Source: Kitasatospora arboriphila
Lineage (GTDB): Bacteria; Actinomycetota; Actinomycetes; Mycobacteriales; Mycobacteriaceae
Assembly (NCBI RefSeq): GCF_000717275.1
Contig: NZ_JNYV01000002.1
Coordinates: forward strand, 1,357,548 to 1,421,547
Direction: 5' to 3'
DNA length: 64,000 nucleotides
How positions within the stretch are numbered: the first letter of the stretch is position 1; each line of letters starts with the position of its first letter. The position numbers and the translations under genes are program-made. A model generated the notes under the pieces. The model was not told where the DNA came from. It worked only from the letters and a program-made list of their open reading frames with translations, and made no database searches. Shown in pieces: positions 37,300-44,751 of this stretch.

Positions 37300-37920
37300 A
37301 TGACCACGTCCGACCGTCCAGACCAGCCCGGGGAAGACCCGAGCGGGACCGGCACGAACAGTCCGGACTCGGGTGTGACGGGCTCGCGTCGTGCGCGGCC
37401 CCCCGCTCCCGCCCGCTCCGAGGCGGCTCACCTGCCGTTACGTGCCGGGGCGATGCTGTTGCTGGCGATCGCGGTGGTGTTCATCGGACTCGGATGGCAC
37501 TCGGCGGCCACCGGTGACTCCGATCCGGAGGCGGGCCTCGAGGCAGCTCAGAGCCGCCAGCCCACATCGTCGTCACCGGCGACCACCACTTCAAGCGGCG
37601 CCGAGACGTCTGCGAGCAGCAGCACGTCCACATCGGTGGACCCCGACCGGCCGCGCGTGTGCATCTTCAACGCCGGCACAGTCGGCGGGCTCGGGCAGAC
37701 GTATCGCAAGCTCGTCGACGATGCGGGCTGGACCACGGCGACGCCGTCCAATCTGCAGTCGGCCAGCATCACCGAGAACACCATCTTCTACACCGGGACG
37801 CAGCAGGAGTACGCCGACCAGCTGGCCGAAGAACTCGGCGGCGACATCTCGGTGGATCCCCGTCCGGCCGCCTTCAGTCAATGTCAGGGTGGCCTCGTCC
37901 TGATCGTCGTGACGCGTTAG
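37300..37920 (+). CDS. LytR_C-domain membrane protein
   Basis: 206 residues from ATG 37300. A disordered N-terminus, one membrane helix (about 52-68, AGAMLLLAIAVVFIGLGW), a Ser/Thr-rich linker, and a C-terminal LytR/CpsA-associated domain from about 115 (PRVCIFNAGTVGGLGQTYRKLVDDAGWTTATPSN, FYTGTQQEYADQLAEELGG). The domain is exposed outside the membrane and is often attached to LCP cell-wall ligases. In M. tuberculosis the corresponding protein (Rv0431, from memory) precedes sodC, as here. Confidence 0.85.
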   Translation: MTTSDRPDQPGEDPSGTGTNSPDSGVTGSRRARPPAPARSEAAHLPLRAGAMLLLAIAVVFIGLGWHSAATGDSDPEAGLEAAQSRQPTSSSPATTTSSGAETSASSSTSTSVDPDRPRVCIFNAGTVGGLGQTYRKLVDDAGWTTATPSNLQSASITENTIFYTGTQQEYADQLAEELGGDISVDPRPAAFSQCQGGLVLIVVTR

Positions 37921-38024
37921 CCACTCAACCGGCGGCGAACCGTGTGCGGGGAACCGATATGATTTCGCTGACTACTACCAACGGTAGAACTGCACTCGAC
38001 CGCCAACTGCAAGGGAGCTCAACC

Positions 38025-38705
38025 ATGGCGCAGCGTTCGCTCAGGAACTTGACCGGCACCCGGCGAATCGCCGCGCTGGTGGCACCCGCCGCAGCCGTCG
38101 CGCTGCTCGTTGTGGGTTGCAGTCCGGACGAAGAGCCGACCGACGCCATAGGAACCACCCCGAGTGTGCTCACCGGTAACCCGGCGCCCGAGGATGTGGG
38201 CGCGATCGGTGCGCCCAGCGAAGGTGGCGAGGCCACTGCCGAGCTCCAGACCCCCAGTGGCGAACCGGCAGGCAAGGCGACGTTCACCACCGCTGAGGGT
38301 TCGGTGATCGTGAGTGTGAAGGCCGAGAACCTCGCCCCGGGGTTCCATGGCATGCACCTGCACGCGGTCGGCAAGTGTGAAGCCAACTCGACGCCTCCCA
38401 CCGGGGGCGCGGCCGGCGACTTCCTCTCCGCGGGCGGCCACCTGCAGGTCGAGGGCCACTCCGGTCATCCGGCCAGCGGCGACTTGGTCTCGATCTTCAT
38501 CGACGAGGCCGGCAATGGCGAGACCACCACTGCCAGCGACGCTTTCAGCATCGAGGACATCATCGACACCTCGATCATTATCCACGAGAAGCCGGACAAC
38601 TTCGGCAACATCCCCACCAAGTACGCTCCCGCCCCTGATGAGGAAACCCTCGCCACCGGAGACGCGGGCAAGCGGATCGCCTGCGGTGTCATCGAAAAGA
38701 GCTGA
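38025..38705 (+). CDS. sodC: Cu/Zn superoxide dismutase lipoprotein
   Basis: 226 residues from ATG 38025; an in-frame reading from 37659 overlaps the previous gene and is rejected. Lipoprotein signal with lipobox LVVGC (Cys32). The dismutase domain has MHLHAVGKCE (copper histidines and one half of the disulphide), FLSAGGHLQVEGHSGHPASGDL (remaining metal ligands), IIIHEKPDNF and the end GDAGKRIACGVI. It protects the cell surface from superoxide. The HPASGD region keeps histidines that would serve a zinc site. Confidence 0.93.
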   Translation: MAQRSLRNLTGTRRIAALVAPAAAVALLVVGCSPDEEPTDAIGTTPSVLTGNPAPEDVGAIGAPSEGGEATAELQTPSGEPAGKATFTTAEGSVIVSVKAENLAPGFHGMHLHAVGKCEANSTPPTGGAAGDFLSAGGHLQVEGHSGHPASGDLVSIFIDEAGNGETTTASDAFSIEDIIDTSIIIHEKPDNFGNIPTKYAPAPDEETLATGDAGKRIACGVIEKS

Positions 38706-39844
38706 GAATAAACAACGTTCGCTCCATCGATTTCAACGCTTCCCCGCGGCCCACTCTGGGCGTGGAGTGGGAGTTCGCGCTTGTCGACAAGCAGACGCGA
38801 GATCTGTCGAACTCTGCGGCGCAGCTGTTCGAGCGTGTGAGCGAACTGGACAATCCCAGTTCCGGCGATCGGATCCACAAAGAACTGCTACGCAACACCG
38901 TTGAACTCGTGACGGGTATCTGCCGCACCACAGGTGAGGCGATCGCCGATCTCGAAGAGTCGCTGTCGGTGGTGCGCTTGATCGCCGACGATCTCGGGGT
39001 GGATCTGTTCGGCGCAGGTACCCACCCGTTTGCACTGTGGTCCACCCAGCAGTTGACCCCGTCGCCGCGGTACGCCGAGCTGATCGAGCGGACCCAGTGG
39101 TGGGGCAGGCAGATGCTGATCTGGGGTGTGCACGTTCACGTCGGGATCAACCACCGCGACAAGGTCTTGCCCATCGTGTCGTCGCTGCTGAATCAGTATC
39201 CCCATCTGCTGGCGCTTTCTGCGTCATCACCGATGTGGTCGGGGCAGGACACCGGGTACGCCAGCAACCGGGCGATGATGTTCCAGCAGTTGCCCACGGC
39301 CGGCCTGCCGTTCCAGTTCCAGCGGTGGAGCGAGTTCGAGAAGTTCGTCGGTGACCAGATGACCACGGGCATCATCGAGAACCTCAACGAGATCCGTTGG
39401 GACATCCGTCCTTCTCCGAACCTCGGTACCGTCGAGATCCGGGTGTGTGACGGAGTTTCGACCATCGCCGAATTGGCGGGGCTCGTGGCGCTGATCCACT
39501 GCCTGGTGGTGGATCTCGATCGGCGACTCGATGCCGGGGAGACACTGCCCGACATGGCGCCTTGGCTGGTGCAGGAAAACAAATGGCGTGCAGCCCGTTA
39601 CGGGCTCGACGCGATCATCATCACCGACTCGGACTGCAACGAGCGGCTGGTGACGGACGACCTCTACGACATGCTCGAACGTCTCACCCCGGTCGCCGTC
39701 GACCTCGGGTGCGCCGACGAGTTGGCGTCGGTCGCCGACATCCCCGGCCACGGGGGCTCGTACCAGCGTCAGCGGCGTACATTCGCCGACACCGGAGACA
39801 TGGTGGCCGTGGTCGATCAGGTTGTCTCCGAACTCAATCGCTGA
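38702..39844 (+). CDS. Carboxylate-amine ligase, YbdK/GCS2 family
   Basis: Glutamate-cysteine ligase-like ATP-dependent enzyme (GCS2 fold), about 380 residues. The first ATG/GTG/TTG in frame is GTG 38762, but homologues begin with a stretch like RIDF..SPRPTLGVEWEFALVD, and here the in-frame bases before 38762 encode RSIDFNASPRPTLG. A CTG at 38702, overlapping the sodC stop (CTGA), is therefore the proposed start. Family segments: HKELLRNTVELVTGICR, GAGTHPFALW, WGVHVHVGINHRD, DIRPSPNLGTVEIRVCDG and QENKWRAARYGLDA. The real substrate is unknown. The end overlaps the convergent ABC1 gene by 11 bases. Confidence 0.85.
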   Translation: MRINNVRSIDFNASPRPTLGVEWEFALVDKQTRDLSNSAAQLFERVSELDNPSSGDRIHKELLRNTVELVTGICRTTGEAIADLEESLSVVRLIADDLGVDLFGAGTHPFALWSTQQLTPSPRYAELIERTQWWGRQMLIWGVHVHVGINHRDKVLPIVSSLLNQYPHLLALSASSPMWSGQDTGYASNRAMMFQQLPTAGLPFQFQRWSEFEKFVGDQMTTGIIENLNEIRWDIRPSPNLGTVEIRVCDGVSTIAELAGLVALIHCLVVDLDRRLDAGETLPDMAPWLVQENKWRAARYGLDAIIITDSDCNERLVTDDLYDMLERLTPVAVDLGCADELASVADIPGHGGSYQRQRRTFADTGDMVAVVDQVVSELNR

Positions 39845-41222
39845 ACGTCCGCCGTCGCCACCACAGATCGATCTGACCCAGTTCGGTTTCGGGTTCGGCC
39901 CCGGTCAGCCATTCGGCTTCGATCCGACACCAGTTCGCCGTTGCCCGGAGTTGCCCGAGCATCGCGCAGGTGTAGAACTCGACGCGGCGCGCGATCAGAT
40001 TGTCTTCGGGGAAATGCTGTTCTCGCGCCGCGCTGCCGTACTCGGTGGCCGGGTGTACCGCGGAGATCATGACGCCGTTGGCGATGTCCGGGGTGATGGT
40101 CAGTTCGGCGTCGTCCATGTGCCACCAGGTTGCGTCTCGAACATAGGACAGCACGTCGGCGTCATCGATGGACTCCTCGCTGATCAGCACCTGCCCTTGG
40201 CGGAGGACTTGGGCCACCTCGGCAGCATCCCCGGCGCGGGCTGCGATGACCGCGCGACGTTCCAGGTCCCGGGCATCGGCCGACATGGTCTTGCAGGATC
40301 CGAAGTCGAGGAACGCCACCCGGCCGTCGTCGGCGAGCATCACGTTTCCCGGGTGTGGGTCGCCGCAGAAGGTGGCGTCGGTATGGATACTGCCGCAGTA
40401 GAAGCGGTAGATCACCTCGCCGACCTGGTCTCGTGTGTCGGCGTCGAGGGTGGTGATCTCGTCGAACGGTATCCCGGTGATCAGTTCGGAGGTGAGGACC
40501 TTCGATGTGCACAGACTCTCGACGACATCGGGGATCTGGATGAACGGGTGCCCGGCGTAGCGGTCGGCGAGACGACGGTGATTGGCCGCCTCGGCCCGAT
40601 AGTCCAGCTCCGACAACATGTCCCCGGAGATCTCCCGGACAAACGACTGGGGGTCCACCGTCGGCAGCAGGCCCTTGTAGAGGCGCAGGGCCATCGCGAG
40701 GTTCTTGAGGTCTGCCCGGACCACCCGGTCGATGCCCGGGTACTGCACCTTGATCGCCACGTCGCGCCCGTCCATCAATCTGGCCTGGTAGACCTGGCCG
40801 ATGGAAGCGGCAGCAATAGGAGCCGGATCGATGGACTCGATGTGGGACATGTTCGAGCCGAGCTCTTTTCGGACAACCTCGAGCATCGTCTCCGAGGAGA
40901 CCTGAGGGGCGTTGTCGCGCAGGATCGCGAGCTTGCGGTTGAAGCCGTCACGCGCGTGGGCCGGCACCATGCCCAGGTCCATCATCGACAGGAACTGGCC
41001 GACCTTCATCGCTGCGCCCTTCATCGACCCGAGCACGGTGATGAGTTCGTCTGCGGCAGCGAGGGCGTCGAGTTCGGCGCGCGAACGCCGCTCGTCGGGT
41101 GTGGCACCGACCCCGGCGGCACGCGAGCGGACACGCCTGGCAACCGAATGGGCGGCAACCTTTCCCAGTTCACTCCCGCGGCGCACACGAGAGGTGGGGG
41201 GAAGCTGATCGTCGCCCGTCAT
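39834..41222 (-). CDS. ABC1/UbiB-type atypical kinase
   Basis: 462 residues from ATG 41222. The ABC1/ADCK signature is complete: KVGQ (73-76), alanine-rich loop PIAAASIGQVYQARL, VAIKVQYPG with the catalytic lysine, SELDYRAEAANHRRL, GDPHPGNVML and LDFGSCK. These atypical kinases or ATPases act on membrane-bound lipids or quinone pathways. The ATG overlaps the mrpG stop by one base (TGATG), so it is translated with the antiporter operon, an arrangement I do not recall as usual. In-frame codons upstream of 41222 belong to mrpG in another frame. Confidence 0.92.
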   Translation of the reverse strand: MTGDDQLPPTSRVRRGSELGKVAAHSVARRVRSRAAGVGATPDERRSRAELDALAAADELITVLGSMKGAAMKVGQFLSMMDLGMVPAHARDGFNRKLAILRDNAPQVSSETMLEVVRKELGSNMSHIESIDPAPIAAASIGQVYQARLMDGRDVAIKVQYPGIDRVVRADLKNLAMALRLYKGLLPTVDPQSFVREISGDMLSELDYRAEAANHRRLADRYAGHPFIQIPDVVESLCTSKVLTSELITGIPFDEITTLDADTRDQVGEVIYRFYCGSIHTDATFCGDPHPGNVMLADDGRVAFLDFGSCKTMSADARDLERRAVIAARAGDAAEVAQVLRQGQVLISEESIDDADVLSYVRDATWWHMDDAELTITPDIANGVMISAVHPATEYGSAAREQHFPEDNLIARRVEFYTCAMLGQLRATANWCRIEAEWLTGAEPETELGQIDLWWRRRTFSD

Positions 41223-41554
41223 CAGTCGCTGCGGGGGGATTCGAGCTCGCTGCTGTCGATCAGGTCGTCCCGCACCCGTTGCTCCTGATAAGCCAGTTTG
41301 CCGACGCGGTGTGCGATCACCGGTGCGGTGATCAGCGCGAAAATCCCGGTCAGCACCAGCATTCCGAAGTCGACGGTGTCCCAGAGACGGATCATCGCCG
41401 CGATCAGGACCAGCAACAAACCGAGGGTTTGCGGTTTGGTGGCGGCGTGCATGCGGGTGAGCGTGTCGGGGAATCGCAGGATGCCCACCGATGCCGTGAA
41501 CGCCAGACCTGAACCTGACAGCACCAGCACGGCGACGAAGATGTCGGAGACCAT
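41222..41554 (-). CDS. mrpG: Mrp cation/proton antiporter subunit G
   Basis: 110 residues from ATG 41554 with three membrane helices (MVSDIFVAVLVLSGSGLAF, PQTLGLLLVLIAAMIRLW, GMLVLTGIFALITAPVIAH) and the MnhG/MrpG motif GILRFPDTLTRMHAATKP. Small subunit of the Mrp complex, which exports sodium in exchange for protons. Starts two bases after mrpF and overlaps the ABC1 gene. Confidence 0.9.
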   Translation of the reverse strand: MVSDIFVAVLVLSGSGLAFTASVGILRFPDTLTRMHAATKPQTLGLLLVLIAAMIRLWDTVDFGMLVLTGIFALITAPVIAHRVGKLAYQEQRVRDDLIDSSELESPRSD

Positions 41555-41556
41555 CG

Positions 41557-41820
41557 TCAGACCTCGTTGTCCCGGACGCGGAATCGGGCGACTGCAACCG
41601 TGCCCACAAAACTCAACAGCGACAAGGCGACGAGGCCTGACACCACTGTCGAATCCATCGAATATGCGGCCCACACGGCCAGCGAGCACATCGCCATCGC
41701 GACCCCGGTGTCCAGGGCCACCAGACGGTCGAGCGTGTTGGGACCGATGAGGATCCGTGCGGTGGTGAGTACCGATGCTGCCAACAGCAGACCGGCGGCG
41801 ATCATCCAGACCACGTTCAT
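41557..41820 (-). CDS. mrpF: Mrp antiporter subunit F
   Basis: 87 residues with three membrane helices and the MrpF signature ARILIGPNTLDRLVALDTG. The start ATG 41820 overlaps the end of mrpE by four bases. Confidence 0.9.
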   Translation of the reverse strand: MNVVWMIAAGLLLAASVLTTARILIGPNTLDRLVALDTGVAMAMCSLAVWAAYSMDSTVVSGLVALSLLSFVGTVAVARFRVRDNEV

Positions 41821-42578
41821 GACTTCGCTCCGCTCCGAAGGTCCTGGCTGTCTTGGCCACCGACTTCATCGTCGATCCCATGGTAGGGACTGGCGTGCCA
41901 TTCGCTCTCACGCTCGAAGGCTTTGATGAACAGCCTCTCGATGGTGGCGACCTGCCCATAGAACGCCTTCACCTTCTCCGGCGAACTCGCGTCGATGAGG
42001 TGCACGTACAGCAGACGGCGACTGTGGTCGATCTCCACGACCATGGTGCCCGGCACGAGATTGAGGTAGTCGACCGCAAGGGTCAGCACCATGTCGGATT
42101 TGATGGCCAGGCGTGCCCGGACCACCGCGCTCAGGGGTGGTTTGCCCGGGCGCACCGACAGCCACGCCACCTGCAGGCTCGACCGGAACAGGTCGATCAC
42201 CAACCTGATCACCAGTTCGAGGATCGTCACCGGATGGATCCGGCCCTCGACCGGTACGCGCGGTAATGGCAAGGCGATCAGCACGAGGAGTGCGATACCG
42301 AGACCACTGACCACCGTCGCGATGTCGTAGGTACCCCACAGCAGCACCCACACGAACGTCAGCCACGCCATCGTCCACAGCCGTACGGCCACCTCGCGTG
42401 CATTTCCGCCGAACCAGCGCTTGATGTGGATATGGGCCTTGAGGAAGAGGAAGGTCTTCACCGAGTACCACGCCAGGAAGATCACCGAGTAACGCCAGGC
42501 GTTCACCAGGTGCGCCCGGATGGGGCCCCGGGGAGCCGGCGGTTGTGGCCGCTGTCCGGGGTCGGGTTTGTCGTTCAT
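41817..42578 (-). CDS. mrpE: Mrp antiporter subunit E
   Basis: 253 residues from ATG 42578; an open frame running further upstream to 43790 only shadows mrpD. Membrane helices are at about 30-50, 70-95 and 100-120. The MrpE core is RIHPVTILELVIRLVIDLFRSS...VAWLSVRP and SDMVLTLAVDYLNLVPGTMVVEIDHSRRLLYVHLIDA. Longer than the usual 160-residue MrpE because of an N-terminal extension with an extra hydrophobic stretch (WRYSVIFLAWYSVKTFLFLK). Start overlaps mrpD by ATGA. Confidence 0.9.
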   Translation of the reverse strand: MNDKPDPGQRPQPPAPRGPIRAHLVNAWRYSVIFLAWYSVKTFLFLKAHIHIKRWFGGNAREVAVRLWTMAWLTFVWVLLWGTYDIATVVSGLGIALLVLIALPLPRVPVEGRIHPVTILELVIRLVIDLFRSSLQVAWLSVRPGKPPLSAVVRARLAIKSDMVLTLAVDYLNLVPGTMVVEIDHSRRLLYVHLIDASSPEKVKAFYGQVATIERLFIKAFERESEWHASPYHGIDDEVGGQDSQDLRSGAKS

Positions 42579-44188
42579 CGGGGACCTCCTGCGCCCAGGA
42601 CGGCGTCGAGGTAGATGCTGGAGTCGATCAGGTCGGCAGCGGCGGATTCGGTGAACTCGAAGAACGGCCCGGCCCACAACGTCAACACGAGTCCGGCAGC
42701 CACCATGGCGATGGTCGGGACCACCATGCCGATCGGCATCCGGCCCACGTCGGCGCGGTCGTCGAACGACACGTCGGCCGAGCCCTCGAGGAGCGCTGCC
42801 GGTCCCGCATCGGCCATCTCGCCGTCGGGGGCATCGGCACGCGGCCGCCAGAACGCCTTGGTCCAGACGCGGGCGACGACGTAGAGGGTCAGCAGGCTGG
42901 TCACCACCGAGCCGGCCACCAGGATCCAGGCCAGCACGCTGCCCTCTTGTACACCCGCCTCGATCAGTGCGACCTTGCCGATGAAACCCGAGAAGGGCGG
43001 GATGCCGCCCAGATTGAGAGCTGGGATCAGGAACAACGCAGCGAGCAGCGGACTGGCCGCCAGACCGCCGAGTCGTCGAAGTGACGCCGAGCCCGCCTGC
43101 CGCTCGATCAGCCCCACCACGAGGAACAAAGTCGTCTGGACCAAAATGTGGTGCGCCACATAGTAGATCGCGCCCGACAGACCGAACTCGGTGGACAGAG
43201 CGATGCCGAAGATCATGTACCCGATGTGGCTGACCAGCGTGAACGACAACAGACGTTTGATGTCGGACTGTGCGATGGCGCCGAAGATGCCCACCAGCAT
43301 GGTGAGAAGTCCGGCCACCAACAGCACCCGGTCCATCGCGCCGCCGGGGAACAGCAGGGTGTGCGCGCGGATGATCGCGTACACACCGACTTTGGTGAGC
43401 AGGCCGGCAAACACCGCGGTGACCGGGGCGGGGGCTGTGGGGTAGGAGTCGGGCAGCCACGTCGAGAGCGGGAAGACCGCGGCCTTGATGCCGAACGCCA
43501 CCAGCAGCACCGCGTAGAGCGCACCCTTTGTCCCGTCGGGAACATCCTCGAGCCGGACCGCCATCTCCGCGAGGTTCAGCGTGCCGGTGGCTGCGTACGC
43601 AAACGCGATGCCTGCCAGGAAGATCAGTGACGACACCATCGAGACCATCACGTACGAGACGCCGGCGCGCACCCGGTCCGCGCTGGCACCGAGGGTGAGC
43701 AGCACAAAGCTGGCGGCGAGCAGCACCTCGAACGAGACGTACAGGTTGAACAGGTCGCCGGCGAGGAAGGCGTTGCAGACGCCGGTGCACAGCAGCAGAT
43801 AGGTCGGCAAGAAGATCGACACCGGCTGTTCGGTGGTGCCGTCGCGGATACCCTGGCCGACGGCGTAGAGCATGACGCAGAGCAGCACCGCGGTGGACAC
43901 CACCAGCATCAACGCCGAGAGCTGGTCAGCCACAAGCGTGATGCCCAGAGGACCGAGGTCACCGCCCTTGGAATCCCAACCGCCGACGTGCAAGGCATAC
44001 GTACCGTCGCGGTTCGTCAGATAGAGCAGGAGGCACGAGGCGACAAACGCGACCGTGATCGCCGCGACTGTGACCACACGCTGGAACCGGGGGTACCGCC
44101 CCATGATCAGGGTCAGCACCGCGCCCATCATCGGGGCGAGGACCGGCGCGACGATGAGCGTCGAGAACCACTCGTGCGACAAGGTCAT
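42575..44188 (-). CDS. mrpD: Mrp antiporter subunit D
   Basis: 537 residues, about 14 membrane helices, related to the proton-pumping ND2/ND4/ND5 subunits of complex I. Conserved charged helices are seen in LFNLYVSFEVLLAASFVLL (with the membrane glutamate) and FGIKAAVFPLSTWLPDSYPTAPAPV (lysine and proline-rich loop). Start ATG 44188 overlaps mrpC by ATGA. Confidence 0.93.
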   Translation of the reverse strand: MTLSHEWFSTLIVAPVLAPMMGAVLTLIMGRYPRFQRVVTVAAITVAFVASCLLLYLTNRDGTYALHVGGWDSKGGDLGPLGITLVADQLSALMLVVSTAVLLCVMLYAVGQGIRDGTTEQPVSIFLPTYLLLCTGVCNAFLAGDLFNLYVSFEVLLAASFVLLTLGASADRVRAGVSYVMVSMVSSLIFLAGIAFAYAATGTLNLAEMAVRLEDVPDGTKGALYAVLLVAFGIKAAVFPLSTWLPDSYPTAPAPVTAVFAGLLTKVGVYAIIRAHTLLFPGGAMDRVLLVAGLLTMLVGIFGAIAQSDIKRLLSFTLVSHIGYMIFGIALSTEFGLSGAIYYVAHHILVQTTLFLVVGLIERQAGSASLRRLGGLAASPLLAALFLIPALNLGGIPPFSGFIGKVALIEAGVQEGSVLAWILVAGSVVTSLLTLYVVARVWTKAFWRPRADAPDGEMADAGPAALLEGSADVSFDDRADVGRMPIGMVVPTIAMVAAGLVLTLWAGPFFEFTESAAADLIDSSIYLDAVLGAGGPR

Positions 44189-44751
44189 CGGCCATCACCA
44201 TCGCGGTCGGTCGGTTCGAAGTCAGCACTGTCGTCGGCGCTGGGCAGCAGGTCGGTCTGATGCAACTCGGCACGGGCACGCAGTTGCTCGTCGGTGAGTG
44301 GGTTGCCGTCGTCGTCGAACAGGTCACCCCGGAACGTGTCGAGCCCGGTGATCGGGTCGTCGCTGCGATCGCGGTCGGGTGCGGTGGCGCTCGACTGTGA
44401 CTTCACCTTGAGGTCTTCGGGATCGTCGTCCACCTCGTCATCGGTGTTGATCATGAAGGAGCGGTAGGCCAACGACAGGACGAAGGCAGCGATGCCCATC
44501 GTGATGACGATGGCCGTGAGCACCATGCCCTGCGCCAGCGGATCGGCGTCTCCGGTGCGGCCCTCTGACGTGCGGCCGATGATCGGCGGATTGCCCATGG
44601 CTCCCGAGACGGTGACGATCATCAGGTTGATCGCGTTGCCCACCAACAGCAGTCCGAGCAGCATGCGGATGAGACTGCGCTCGAGCAACAGGTAGACGCC
44701 GCAGGCGGCCATCAGGGCGACCACGATCATCAGGCCGAGGTTGATGGTCAT
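44185..44751 (-). CDS. mrpC: Mrp antiporter subunit C with long acidic tail
   Basis: 188 residues. The first 110 form a normal MrpC/NuoK-like three-helix protein (CGVYLLLERSLIRMLLGLLLVGNAINLMIV, DPLAQGMVLTAIVITMGI). From about 110 to the end there is a hydrophilic tail rich in aspartate (INTDDEVDDDPEDLK, LFDDDGNPLTDEQ, SADDSADFEPTDRDGDGR). Most MrpC proteins stop near 110-120, so the tail is notable. Start overlaps mrpA by ATGA. Confidence 0.9.
   Translation of the reverse strand: MTINLGLMIVVALMAACGVYLLLERSLIRMLLGLLLVGNAINLMIVTVSGAMGNPPIIGRTSEGRTGDADPLAQGMVLTAIVITMGIAAFVLSLAYRSFMINTDDEVDDDPEDLKVKSQSSATAPDRDRSDDPITGLDTFRGDLFDDDGNPLTDEQLRARAELHQTDLLPSADDSADFEPTDRDGDGR

Noticed and set aside
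41223..41609. N-terminal extension of the ABC1 kinase frame
   Set aside because: These codons are mrpG in another frame; the kinase family starts near ATG 41222.
42579..43790. Long open frame upstream of mrpE on the minus strand
   Set aside because: It is arginine-rich shadow translation of mrpD; mrpE begins at ATG 42578.
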